From positions 9,789 to 17,623 of the forward strand of contig JAHEKD010000003.1 of the NCBI GenBank assembly GCA_024638545.1: a stretch of DNA of 7,835 nucleotides. Reading direction: 5' to 3'. The DNA is from Gammaproteobacteria bacterium. Lineage in GTDB: Bacteria > Pseudomonadota > Gammaproteobacteria > Arenicellales > JAHEKD01. Shown piece by piece: positions 1 through 7,200 of the stretch; positions within the stretch are counted from its first letter, which is position 1, and each line of letters opens with the position of its first letter. The notes under the pieces were generated by a model, which ran no database searches, was not told the DNA's origin, and was given only the letters and a program-made list of their open reading frames with translations. The position numbers and the translations under genes are program-made.

Positions 1-1019
1 TCAGCGTTTTTAAATATTGATAAACAGGATACCAATCTGGAAACCTGCGGATAGTGCCGGTTCATCCTTATTAATCCACCGCTTAACTGCGCACATGAAG
101 ACATTAGAATCTTTATGAGTCCAAATAATATGATTATTTCCGCAACCTTTTGTGGATCAAAGGCAATTTTTCCCGCGACGCCTATTACATATAAAAAACC
201 GCTGACAAATACCACAAAAAGCAAGCCCAGCAACAAATGCGCCTGTTGTTGTGAAATGTAGGTTTGCGTCATTAATATCGCGCGTTTGCCAACCAGACTT
301 TGGAAACGTTTTTCTATATAACCCTCCCTGGTTAACAAATTTCTCAATCTGGCCTGAATTTTATCAAGCTGACTAATGTTAAGTTCATCGAGCGCAGCGG
401 ACAGATCAGCAACTTTTTTATGATTCGTAAGAATGAAAGGTAACAATATAGTGCACCCTGTAATGATAATGAATAGCCATCGCCATTCAAACAGCAGCAC
501 CACCATTGCGACAATGGTAATCTGAATTAAGCTAACAATATTTCTGATCGAAAGAAATACGAATACACCACAGTTAATCGGGTATTTGGTTAAGAGTTTT
601 GCTTTCTCAGGACTCTTGAAAAAATAACGATTGAGGCTGCCGTATTTGGGATCAGGAAGCTCCTCGACAAAAAGCTCGGCACGCTCTCCCAGATCCGCGC
701 TGTAATTTGCCCATACCTTATAACTGGACTTATAAAAATAGTATCGGCAAATTGCCTCGAAAAGCAAAAACAGCATCGTTAACAAAATTAATGCCTTAAG
801 CGAAACTGGGTTCGAATTAAACACCATGATTTCACTGCTCATAATCGACTTAATGCAAAGCGCAATACCGAAAATTCCGGCAAACTGAAAAAATATATTC
901 AATAAACCAAGCAAAATCGAGCGAATATATAATGAGGAATTCGACGCATAGCTATCCTTCAATAACCAAAATAATATGGATAGGTAATTTGATTCGGATA
1001 ATTGTTTTAAGATTTTCAA
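1..1019 (-). CDS. Polytopic membrane protein, ABC-exporter-like transmembrane domain (3' end outside window)
   Basis: The frame is open for 339 codons from 1019 to the left edge with no stop, so the gene is partial. An in-frame TAA lies about 18 codons upstream and the first in-frame ATG is codon 60, after the first membrane segment. TTG at 1019 is therefore the best start, although its ribosome binding site is weak. Hydrophobic segments lie at about residues 33-57, 74-92, 151-177, 180-199, 259-281 and 292-312. Long polar loops separate the second from the third and the fourth from the fifth, the latter about 60 residues and helical in character. The sixth segment leads into RHYPQVSRL. This spacing matches the six-helix fold of type I ABC exporters, in which a nucleotide-binding domain would follow beyond the window edge. 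I see no Walker motif in the visible part, so the ABC assignment is inference from topology. The substrate is unknown; the neighbouring genes suggest export of a polysaccharide or related product. A general multi-pass membrane protein is the alternative. Confidence 0.72.
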   Translation of the reverse strand, partial: MKILKQLSESNYLSILFWLLKDSYASNSSLYIRSILLGLLNIFFQFAGIFGIALCIKSIMSSEIMVFNSNPVSLKALILLTMLFLLFEAICRYYFYKSSYKVWANYSADLGERAELFVEELPDPKYGSLNRYFFKSPEKAKLLTKYPINCGVFVFLSIRNIVSLIQITIVAMVVLLFEWRWLFIIITGCTILLPFILTNHKKVADLSAALDELNISQLDKIQARLRNLLTREGYIEKRFQSLVGKRAILMTQTYISQQQAHLLLGLLFVVFVSGFLYVIGVAGKIAFDPQKVAEIIILFGLIKILMSSCAQLSGGLIRMNRHYPQVSRLVSCLSIFKNA

Positions 1020-1060
1020 GCGGTAAATGGCTTTGCTTATCTGAATTGGGTTAGATTGTA

Positions 1061-1112
1061 GCCAATTAAATTATACAAGTTTAGACTAATTAACCAGCGC
1101 TGATAAATTGGC
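1061..1112. repeat. Inverted repeat flanking the candidate promoter
   Basis: GCCAATT at 1061-1067 and AATTGGC at 1106-1112 are perfect 7-base inverted arms about 38 bases apart. Extending them inward gives further matches with one mismatch. The arms flank the TATAAT box at 1070-1075. They could be paired operator half-sites or the feet of a loose stem. There is no T-run on either side, so a terminator is unlikely. Chance cannot be excluded for arms this short. Confidence 0.3.
1070..1075 (-). promoter_or_regulatory. Candidate -10 box for the left-end membrane gene
   Basis: Read on the minus strand, these bases are a perfect TATAAT, preceded by CTTG. The box lies about 50 bases upstream of the TTG start at 1019, which would give a leader of roughly 40-45 bases. 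At the expected distance there is no convincing -35 hexamer (CTGGTT is the nearest). The region is AT-rich, so a chance match is possible. If real, it would let the membrane gene be transcribed apart from the sugar operon. Confidence 0.4.
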
Positions 1113-1155
1113 GGACGGACCGACCAGGCGGGGACAGACCACGGTTAATTTAACC
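1113..1155. repeat. GC-rich repeat-like block with GGGGACAGACCACGG and a palindrome
   Basis: This block stands out in an AT-rich gap. It holds an imperfect direct repeat, GGACGGACC (1113-1121) and GGACAGACC (1132-1140). The second copy lies inside GGGGACAGACCACGG (1130-1144). It overlaps a perfect palindrome, GGTTAA-T-TTAACC (1143-1155). From memory, GGGGACAGACCACG-type strings recur between genes in many proteobacterial genomes, some near Y1/REP-associated transposases. I cannot confirm that here, and only one copy is visible. It lies between the wbpE-like stop at 1163 and the next gene. Confidence 0.4.
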
Positions 1156-1162
1156 TCTCTGA

Positions 1163-2284
1163 TTAAATCTCGACAGCCAGAGCTTGAATAATAGTATCTT
1201 GTGTATTCGCATCAAGGTATGGGTGCATGGGCAGGCTGAAAACTGAGGACGCCGCGCTTTCACTGTGTGGCATATTAATTTCACTGTATCCCATTGAAGC
1301 GATTGCGGGCTGTTTGTGCAATGACTTGGGATAATGAACAGCGGTCGGGATACCTTTTTCTTTTAACCGCTTCATCGTTTTTTCCCGGTCTGTGACTTGA
1401 ACAGTATACTGCGCATAAACACTGGTGTTTTCCGCATTAATATGGGGTACTTTTAAATTTGCATCATCTCTGCCTGCATAGCAGGCACCCAGTTTAATTA
1501 ACTCATCTGTATAACGCTGCGCGATTTGTTGCCTGAGCTCAACCTCATCGACGAAAATCTCCATTTTAGCGGTCAGGATTGTGGCCTGAATAGTATCCAT
1601 GCGACCGTTGATACCTATTCGTTCATGATTGTATCGTCCACGCTGACCATGTAGCCGAATCTCGTCCATGGCCCGCGCTAATTCGTCGTCGTCTGTGAAA
1701 ACAGCCCCACCATCACCATAGCAACCCAGCGGTTTCGATGGAAAAAAAGAGGTGCCGCCTATGGTTGATAATCCACAGGATTGCCTGCCTTTGTAAGTGG
1801 CGCCAAAGCTTTGTGCACCATCTTCAATCACGGGCAGGTTGTGTTGTGCTGCAGTTTGATTGATTATATCCATATCGCTGCACTGACCGTACATTGATAC
1901 CGGGACGATTGCTTTCGTTTTGTCAGTAATCGCTGCCGCCAGAAGTTTGGCATCGAGATTATAGGTCGCCGGATCTATATCAACGAACACGGGCCTGGCA
2001 CCCAGTAATACCATGGTTTCTACGGTTGCAAAAAAGCTAAACGGACTGGTAATAACTTCATCTCCAGGTTTTATATCGATCGCCATCATCGCAACCAGTA
2101 ATGCATCTGTGCCGCTTGATACGCCAAGGCAGTGCTTCACGCCGACGTGGTCTGCCAACTTTTTTTCCAGCTCCTGCACCTCCGGACCCATGATGTACTG
2201 ACCGTGCTGCAGTACATTTGAAATACGTTCATCGACACTCTTCTGAATGCGTTGATATTGGGTTTTTAAATCTATAAAGTCCAT
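1163..2284 (-). CDS. wbpE: UDP-2-acetamido-2-deoxy-3-oxo-glucuronate 3-aminotransferase (WbpE/WlbC type)
   Basis: This is a 373-residue PLP-dependent enzyme of the DegT/DnrJ/EryC1/StrS family, full length for that family. It would move an amino group from glutamate to C3 of the 3-keto sugar nucleotide made by the WbpB homologue, in the cytoplasm. Visible features are SSGTD (56-60) for cofactor phosphate binding, EDGAQSFGA (154-162) with the Asp and Gln that contact the PLP ring, and SFFPSKPLGCYGDGGA (179-194), in which Lys184 is the expected Schiff-base lysine. The C-terminal YPKSLHKQP (318-326) is typical of the family. The ATG lies 6 bases after the wbpD-like stop, with TTAGG five bases upstream of it as a fair ribosome binding site. 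Family membership is very secure. The exact substrate rests on the neighbouring wbpA, wbpB and wbpD homologues, because 4-aminotransferases look similar. Confidence 0.93.
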   Translation of the reverse strand: MDFIDLKTQYQRIQKSVDERISNVLQHGQYIMGPEVQELEKKLADHVGVKHCLGVSSGTDALLVAMMAIDIKPGDEVITSPFSFFATVETMVLLGARPVFVDIDPATYNLDAKLLAAAITDKTKAIVPVSMYGQCSDMDIINQTAAQHNLPVIEDGAQSFGATYKGRQSCGLSTIGGTSFFPSKPLGCYGDGGAVFTDDDELARAMDEIRLHGQRGRYNHERIGINGRMDTIQATILTAKMEIFVDEVELRQQIAQRYTDELIKLGACYAGRDDANLKVPHINAENTSVYAQYTVQVTDREKTMKRLKEKGIPTAVHYPKSLHKQPAIASMGYSEINMPHSESAASSVFSLPMHPYLDANTQDTIIQALAVEI

Positions 2285-2290
2285 ACTTGC

Positions 2291-2881
2291 CTAACTAATT
2301 TTTAATTCACAGTGATTTTCAGTCACCAAATATATATCGCCTGTATGCTGGCACTTGTATTGACCTTCATCACCATATTTGATCGGAATTCGTTCACCAA
2401 AACGTGATATCCAGCCAATTTGCCTGGCTGGCACGCCGGCCATCAGCGCAAATTCGGGCACTTCGGCTTTTACTACCGCACCTGCACCGATGAATGCATA
2501 ACGACCAATTTCGATACCGCAAACAATTGTGCAGTTTGCGCCAAAGGTAACGCCTTGCCGTACAAGTGTATTTTTGTATTCGCCTTTTCGAACCACAGCA
2601 GAACGGGGATTGTACACGTTTGTAAAAACCATACTAGGCCCACAGAACACGTCATCCTCAAGAACCACGCCCTCATAGACCGATACGTTGTTCTGAATTT
2701 TAACGTTATTTCCAACTCTTGCGTTTGTAGCAATGAACACATTCTGTCCAAGTGAGCAATTTTCGCCGATCTCTGCGCTTTGAGATACGTGAGTCCAGTG
2801 CCATACTTTTGTTCCCGCACCGATAATTGCACCCTCATCAACGATTGCTGTTGGATGTATCTGGGCTTGTGCCTGGCTCAT
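2291..2881 (-). CDS. wbpD: UDP-2-acetamido-3-amino-2,3-dideoxy-glucuronate N-acetyltransferase (WbpD/WlbB type)
   Basis: This 196-residue left-handed beta-helix acyltransferase has many hexapeptide turns from residue 8 to about 150 (for example AEIGEN, ARVGNN, IEIGRY). It would transfer acetyl from acetyl-CoA to the C3 amine made by the WbpE homologue, giving UDP-GlcNAc(3NAc)A. The stretches [32 protein letters not shown] and [12 protein letters not shown] closely match what I recall of P. aeruginosa WbpD, including the NPRS loop. The family usually acts as a trimer. Its ATG overlaps the wbpB-like stop as ATGA. The bases just upstream are C-rich with no Shine-Dalgarno sequence, so translation probably depends on coupling to the upstream gene. 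A long minus-strand frame at 2473-2841 is only an overlapping shadow. Confidence 0.94.
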   Translation of the reverse strand: MSQAQAQIHPTAIVDEGAIIGAGTKVWHWTHVSQSAEIGENCSLGQNVFIATNARVGNNVKIQNNVSVYEGVVLEDDVFCGPSMVFTNVYNPRSAVVRKGEYKNTLVRQGVTFGANCTIVCGIEIGRYAFIGAGAVVKAEVPEFALMAGVPARQIGWISRFGERIPIKYGDEGQYKCQHTGDIYLVTENHCELKIS

Positions 2882-3933
2882 CTGGGCAGGGGAAGTTGTA
2901 TTGTTTGACCCTGTTTAGCCGAACGGTAGGCGGCGATTAGCAATTCAAGTGAGCATAAGCCTTCTTCGCCATCTACCTCTTCTTTTTCCTCGCCCCTGAG
3001 TGCTCTAAAGACATTCAGGTAAAAAGGCGGATGCCCAAATCCGTATACTGAAGTCGTTTCGTAGGCAGCCTGCTCGATTAGTTTGTCATCTTCGTCTTCA
3101 GCATCAAATTCCCAGTGCTCAATTTTGTTTACGGCCAGTCCGCCGACTCTCACTGTGCCTTTCTCGCCTAAAATTGTGATTGAGCCTTCAAGGTTTTTTG
3201 GATAAGTCAGCATAGTGACATTCATCGTACCCAGGGCTCCTGATTTCCATTTTATATTCAGCGTTGCAGTATCCTCTGCCTCGATATTCCTCGCCAGCGT
3301 TGCGATGTTTGCATGAATACTGTCTACCGGACCGATCATCCAATCGAGCAAATCCACGTAATGGCTGGCCTGATTCATCAGTGCCCCGCCATCAAGCGCC
3401 CAGGTTCCGCGCCATGGAGCCTGGTCATAATACGCCTGAGGCCGTGTCCAGAAAACATTGAGAGTTACACTGTAAATTTTGCCGAATCGATTTTTATCAA
3501 TCGTGCGTTTCAGTAAAGCCAGGGTTGCATTTTTACGATTCTGCTTAACGACAAAAAGTTTGACATTTCTCTGCAGGCAAGCCTCAACCATAGCGATACC
3601 GTCTTCCCATCTCGTTGCCATCGGTTTTTCTGTTAAAACGTTTATGCCCGCACGGGCACACTCTATCGTTTGACGGGGATGAATACCGCTTGGGGTACAT
3701 AAGCAAACCAGATCAAGTTCTTCGTTTTCCAATAACAGGGATAATTTTTCATATCCATTTACACTGTATTGATCTGTGGCTTTTTTCAGGGCATCAGGAT
3801 CAGTGTCACATACGGCAACGAGCTCTGCAAGGTCACTGTATGAATTGATTGAGTCAAAATGGTTTTTGGAAATTCGCCCGCAACCAACGAGAGCGACCTT
3901 GATTTTTCGATTTTTAATAGGTGTAAAACTCAT
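2878..3933 (-). CDS. wbpB: UDP-N-acetylglucosaminuronate 3-dehydrogenase, Gfo/Idh/MocA family (WbpB/WlbA type)
   Basis: This is a 351-residue NAD-dependent oxidoreductase that would oxidise C3 of UDP-GlcNAcA to the 3-keto form used by the aminotransferase. An N-terminal Rossmann fold carries [10 protein letters not shown] (13-22). The family motif TEKPMA (101-106) contains Lys103. The C-terminal sheet domain includes [17 protein letters not shown] (182-198), where His191 sits at the usual catalytic histidine position. At about 350 residues it resembles the longer WlbA form of Bordetella more than the approximately 316-residue P. aeruginosa WbpB. The two forms may regenerate NAD differently, but the sequence alone does not decide that. 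The ATG is 3 bases after the wbpA-like stop with only a weak ribosome binding site, and its own stop overlaps the wbpD-like start. The family is certain; the substrate is inferred from context. Confidence 0.92.
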   Translation of the reverse strand: MSFTPIKNRKIKVALVGCGRISKNHFDSINSYSDLAELVAVCDTDPDALKKATDQYSVNGYEKLSLLLENEELDLVCLCTPSGIHPRQTIECARAGINVLTEKPMATRWEDGIAMVEACLQRNVKLFVVKQNRKNATLALLKRTIDKNRFGKIYSVTLNVFWTRPQAYYDQAPWRGTWALDGGALMNQASHYVDLLDWMIGPVDSIHANIATLARNIEAEDTATLNIKWKSGALGTMNVTMLTYPKNLEGSITILGEKGTVRVGGLAVNKIEHWEFDAEDEDDKLIEQAAYETTSVYGFGHPPFYLNVFRALRGEEKEEVDGEEGLCSLELLIAAYRSAKQGQTIQLPLPR

Positions 3934-3936
3934 GTA

Positions 3937-5256
3937 TCACGCTCTGATAATTTTTTTGTTCGTATTTCCTGAATAGCGGCCTCTTGAATCTATAATCAGG
4001 TTGGCATTGTCGAGGATTAGCTGATAATCGAAATTGTCATGATCTGTGGCTATAATCACGGCATCGTATATCTGTAGATTCTGTTTTGTAAGCTCAATGC
4101 TGGAAGTATCGAATTTATGCTCGCGCATTTGTGGGAAATCAGGAACGTAGGGGTCACTGTAGTCGACCAGGGCGGCCTTGGCAGTCAGAATTTCCATGAT
4201 TTCGACAGCTGGTGATTCCCGCATATCATCAACATTTTTTTTATAGGCGATACCCAGCACCAATATTCGTGCTCCCTTTAACGACTTTGATTCTTCATTT
4301 AACGCTTCTACTAATTTATTAACCACCCATTTGGGCATTGAAGCATTTATCTCTCCGGCCAGTTCAATAAAGCGAGTATGCAATCCATATTCTCTCGCTT
4401 TCCAGGTTAAGTAAAAGGGATCGATGGGAATACAGTGCCCGCCCAATCCGGGACCGGGGTAATAAGCTGTAAAGCCAAATGGTTTGGTCTTTGCTGCATC
4501 TATAATTTCATGGATATTGAGATTCATTCTGTCCGCAACAATTTTCATCTCATTCACCAGGCCAATATTCACAGCCCGGTGTATATTTTCAAGTAATTTT
4601 GTCATCTCGGCTGCACTGGTTGAACTGACTGAAACCACCTTATCAATAATCGTCCTGTAAAGGCTTACGCCCACATCCAGACAGTTTTCTGTATAGCCAC
4701 CGCAAATTTTTGGAATGCTCCGGGTGGTAAAATTCGCATTGCCCGGATCCTCCCGCTCGGGCGAATAAACCAGAAAAAAGTCATCGCCCACGCTTAACCC
4801 GGTTGCGCTGATTCTTGGCGCTAATTCTTCATCTGTCGTTCCCGGATAAGTTGTACTCTCCAGTGAAAGCAGCTGCCCCTTGCGCAGGTAGGGAGCGATC
4901 GATTCAACCGTTTGAACAACAAACTTCAGATTGGGTTCGCGGTATTTATTCAGTGGAGTCGGAACACAGATGATGAGCGCATCCATCTGCTGCGCAACAC
5001 TAAAATCAGTCGTTGCTGTAAAGCCACTGGAGACAACGTCACTGATTAAATGGTCAGGAATATGGTCAATATAACTGCGTCCCTGATTAAGTTTTTCAAC
5101 CTTGGCATCATCGACATCTACACCAACAACTTTAAACCCTGCATCAACAAAACTGTATACTAAAGGAAGGCCAACATAACCAAGTCCAAATATTCCTATT
5201 ACAGCATCTTTATTATTTATCCTTGCCTTTAATCCTTCTTTCACACAACCTTCCAA
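3937..5256 (-). CDS. wbpA: UDP-N-acetyl-D-glucosamine 6-dehydrogenase (WbpA type)
   Basis: This 439-residue member of the UDP-glucose/GDP-mannose dehydrogenase family would oxidise C6 of UDP-GlcNAc twice with NAD, giving UDP-GlcNAcA, the first committed step of the pathway. The NAD-binding motif is GLGYVG (24-29). Catalytic positions known from the family are present: Glu133 in SLEST, Lys220 and Asn224 in EMTKLLEN, Cys275 in GGHCIPIDP, and Asp279. The C-terminal UDP-binding domain starts near 325 and includes [16 protein letters not shown] (334-349). The expected start is TTG at 5256, with AAAAAGG seven bases before it and only 4 bases after the glycosyltransferase stop. GTG at 5244, behind GGAAGG, is a good alternative and would shorten the protein by four residues. 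UDP-ManNAc dehydrogenase (WecC) is a less likely reading, because WbpB, D and E homologues follow directly. Confidence 0.93.
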   Translation of the reverse strand: MEGCVKEGLKARINNKDAVIGIFGLGYVGLPLVYSFVDAGFKVVGVDVDDAKVEKLNQGRSYIDHIPDHLISDVVSSGFTATTDFSVAQQMDALIICVPTPLNKYREPNLKFVVQTVESIAPYLRKGQLLSLESTTYPGTTDEELAPRISATGLSVGDDFFLVYSPEREDPGNANFTTRSIPKICGGYTENCLDVGVSLYRTIIDKVVSVSSTSAAEMTKLLENIHRAVNIGLVNEMKIVADRMNLNIHEIIDAAKTKPFGFTAYYPGPGLGGHCIPIDPFYLTWKAREYGLHTRFIELAGEINASMPKWVVNKLVEALNEESKSLKGARILVLGIAYKKNVDDMRESPAVEIMEILTAKAALVDYSDPYVPDFPQMREHKFDTSSIELTKQNLQIYDAVIIATDHDNFDYQLILDNANLIIDSRGRYSGNTNKKIIRA

Positions 5257-5260
5257 ATAA

Positions 5261-6238
5261 TTACCTTTTTATAATATGGTTTAAAAATCCGCAAATAAAC
5301 CCGGATCCCCAGGATAGATGTAGCAATGGAAATACAGTCAACATGGATAATTTTGAAAGCCAACCAATTTTTTCTTTACTCACGCATACAGCCACAACAA
5401 TGGCGATAAAATATACGAATACAAGCAAATAGAAAAGCTTTACGTCGATAATAATTGAAAATATCAGGCTAATTACAAATAAAGTGGGAAGAATTTGCCT
5501 GATTTTCACTGAACGTGGGTGAGTAATCGCCGTTCTGCTTCGCCAATATCCATACTGAAAATACTGCTTGACCAGTTCAATCAGGGATTCGCGAACAAAC
5601 AAGCGACATTTGATTGTCGGTAATAACAAAAGACCGCCAATCTCGTTGTTTAACCTGATATTGAACTCACTGTCCTGGTTTCGCGTCCATTGTTCGTTAA
5701 AACCCCCGATCTTCTCAACGTCACGTCTCCTCCAGCATCCTCCCATGACCGTATCCACCCACATTGATTCTGTACCCCGGCGATATGAGGCAAAACCCAT
5801 GCCAAGTGGGCTTTTCAGGGACGCGGCGATGACTTTACCCCAATATTCGCGTCCCTGTGGAATAACCACTCCTCCCACACTTGCTGCATTAGTTTTAAAC
5901 AATTCCGATACACATTTGCTAATATAGTCCGGATCATACTGACCGTGTCCGGTTGCCCAGAATATAATTTCCTGGCTTGATTCTTTGATGCCCAAATTAA
6001 GCGCGAAGGGCACCGTCTTATTTTCGTTATAGATGAGGCGGATATTATTATGATGTTGTTTAATTTCCTTAACAATAGCTACCGTATTGTCAGTACTGCA
6101 GCCATCAATAATGTAAATCTTTAATTTTTCCTGGGGATAATTGCTATTGAAAATAGAGCGCAAACAATCTTTTATATAGTTTTGCTCATTCCTTACGGCA
6201 ATCAGAACATCAACACCCGGCAGGTTATTATTGTACAT
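5261..6238 (-). CDS. Membrane-anchored family 2 glycosyltransferase, ExoA-like
   Basis: The protein has 325 residues. A GT-A domain spans about 8-245: DVLIAVRNE (10-18), [10 protein letters not shown] (43-52) for nucleotide binding, ALNLGI (79-84), GGF (178-180) and [11 protein letters not shown] (186-196) with the likely catalytic-region Asp189. Hydrophobic segments at about 251-286 and 296-318 anchor it in the inner membrane. Architecture and motifs resemble ExoA-type enzymes that add a sugar to a lipid-linked repeat unit. In such enzymes an Asp is usual in a V-D-[AG]-H motif, but here the aligned residues read WATGHG (94-99), with Thr96 at the Asp position. The codon is ACC, so this is not a translation slip on my part. 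The ATG has no clear Shine-Dalgarno sequence and an in-frame TGA lies a few codons upstream. The gene leads the operon with the wbpA-like genes, so it may use their product as donor; donor and acceptor are not determined. Confidence 0.9.
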   Translation of the reverse strand: MYNNNLPGVDVLIAVRNEQNYIKDCLRSIFNSNYPQEKLKIYIIDGCSTDNTVAIVKEIKQHHNNIRLIYNENKTVPFALNLGIKESSQEIIFWATGHGQYDPDYISKCVSELFKTNAASVGGVVIPQGREYWGKVIAASLKSPLGMGFASYRRGTESMWVDTVMGGCWRRRDVEKIGGFNEQWTRNQDSEFNIRLNNEIGGLLLLPTIKCRLFVRESLIELVKQYFQYGYWRSRTAITHPRSVKIRQILPTLFVISLIFSIIIDVKLFYLLVFVYFIAIVVAVCVSKEKIGWLSKLSMLTVFPLLHLSWGSGFICGFLNHIIKR

Positions 6239-6344
6239 ATGGATGCAAGGCTGTTTTCATAGATCAATTACCGGGATCATGGATAATTTTTGCATGACAT
6301 GTTCTGTTAAAACGCACAAGTTCATTATTAATCACTGACCTGGT

Positions 6345-6373
6345 AATTTACATACTAACGGCATTATCCACAA
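6345..6373 (-). promoter_or_regulatory. Weak candidate promoter for the glycosyltransferase-wbpABDE operon
   Basis: On the minus strand, TTGTGG (6368-6373) and TAAATT (6345-6350) are separated by exactly 17 bases. They match the sigma-70 consensus at three and four of six positions. The pair lies in the 197-base gap upstream of the glycosyltransferase, about 107 bases before its ATG. This is the only gap upstream of the five-gene block within the window, so a promoter is plausible here, but this match is poor and other AT-rich sites compete. Confidence 0.22.
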
Positions 6374-6435
6374 ACCGCAGATGGCTCAATCATACAATTT
6401 TTGTACTCAAATTGAATCCAGTACACGGCCCTGGC

Positions 6436-7200
6436 TTAGCTACCTTTTGAATCATCCAGTAAAAGAGGGATTAAAAAGGGAATGAAGTTCGTATTGCTGT
6501 TTATCAGGTAGACTTGCTCCAAGACTTCAAACCACTCTTGACTCATTTTTTCATAACCGGTATTGCTGAGATGCAAACCATCGCCTGAGTTATACAAACT
6601 CTCCCAATCCGCTCTCATCTCAAAAAACATCAATACAATTTTTGTGTCTTTTTCGGCCGCAACACTTTTAAGCTTAGGATTGTAATCGACGGCTATTGGT
6701 CCATCGAAGACACCGTTCGCGGCTATATTTGGAGTGATTTCAGAAATAATCGGTATCACATTCCTGGCCTTGCTCTGGTCAATCATGCTTCCCAGATTGG
6801 CGCGTGTGGTGCTGCTCGAAATTCCGGCATACAGATCATTGGCACCATACATGATTAAAATATAGTCCGCCGGACGGGAATTTAAAACTGATCCGATTCG
6901 GCCAACGCCGCCCGTGCTGCGCTCACCGCCTATCCCCCAATTGTAAAGATTCGACGACTCAATATTTACATCCAGTTTGGATTTAAGTCTGGTTTGATAA
7001 CCACCAATATTCGCCGCGCCATTGACCGGCGATGTAATACCGTAGACCGCACCGCTTCTGGTTCGCTGATATCCCTGCGTAATGCTGTCACCAATAGTGA
7101 GCACCTCAAGTGAGTAACCAGCCTCTGGCCAACTCAGCGAACATAACGTGAGTACAACGGCCGCTAACCGGCATGGCCCCAACCTGAGGATAATCCTCAT
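6436..7200 (-). CDS. Secreted SGNH/GDSL-family hydrolase
   Basis: The 254-residue protein begins with a signal peptide: basic residues in 1-10, a hydrophobic core at about 12-24, and probable cleavage near residue 30. The hydrolase domain carries the four family blocks: IGDSITQG (36-43) with nucleophile Ser39, NWGIGG (87-92) with the oxyanion Gly, YGANDL (118-123) with Asn121, and DGLHLSNTGY (207-216) with the Asp207-His210 pair. All catalytic residues are present, so it is probably an active periplasmic or exported esterase. In this setting an O-acetyl or acyl esterase acting on a polysaccharide is a reasonable guess, but the substrate is not shown. An odd short hydrophobic tail, NFIPFLIPLLL (238-248), is followed by DDSKGS. 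The ATG shares its A with the TAA of the upstream gene (TAATG), with only weak ribosome-binding bases, which suggests translational coupling. Confidence 0.9.
   Translation of the reverse strand: MRIILRLGPCRLAAVVLTLCSLSWPEAGYSLEVLTIGDSITQGYQRTRSGAVYGITSPVNGAANIGGYQTRLKSKLDVNIESSNLYNWGIGGERSTGGVGRIGSVLNSRPADYILIMYGANDLYAGISSSTTRANLGSMIDQSKARNVIPIISEITPNIAANGVFDGPIAVDYNPKLKSVAAEKDTKIVLMFFEMRADWESLYNSGDGLHLSNTGYEKMSQEWFEVLEQVYLINSNTNFIPFLIPLLLDDSKGS

Noticed and set aside
1143..1155. GGTTAATTTAACC considered as a terminator for the wbpE-like gene
   Set aside because: The arms are one base apart, so no stable RNA hairpin forms, and no T-run follows.
2420..2755. 111-codon plus-strand frame
   Set aside because: Antisense to the wbpD-like gene, with Cys- and His-rich low-quality translation; best read as a shadow.
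2473..2841. 122-codon minus-strand frame within the wbpD-like gene
   Set aside because: It overlaps a strongly recognised acetyltransferase in another frame, has no recognisable motifs and has no start context of its own.
5568..5927. 119-codon plus-strand frame
   Set aside because: Antisense to the glycosyltransferase domain, with no recognisable motifs.
5815..6075. 86-codon minus-strand frame
   Set aside because: It lies inside the glycosyltransferase gene in another frame; the real frame carries all the family motifs.
6396..6416. Short inverted repeat CAATTT/AAATTG after the SGNH gene, considered as a terminator
   Set aside because: AT-rich 6-base stem with no T-run; it would be too weak for an intrinsic terminator.
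6392..6645. ATACAATTTTTGT present at 6392-6404 and again at 6633-6645
   Set aside because: A 13-base AT-rich match between a gap and the inside of the SGNH gene; likely chance.
7078..7170. Lipoprotein signal in the SGNH hydrolase, VLTLC
   Set aside because: The residue before Cys is Leu rather than Gly, Ala or Ser, so it does not fit a lipobox; an ordinary signal peptide fits better.
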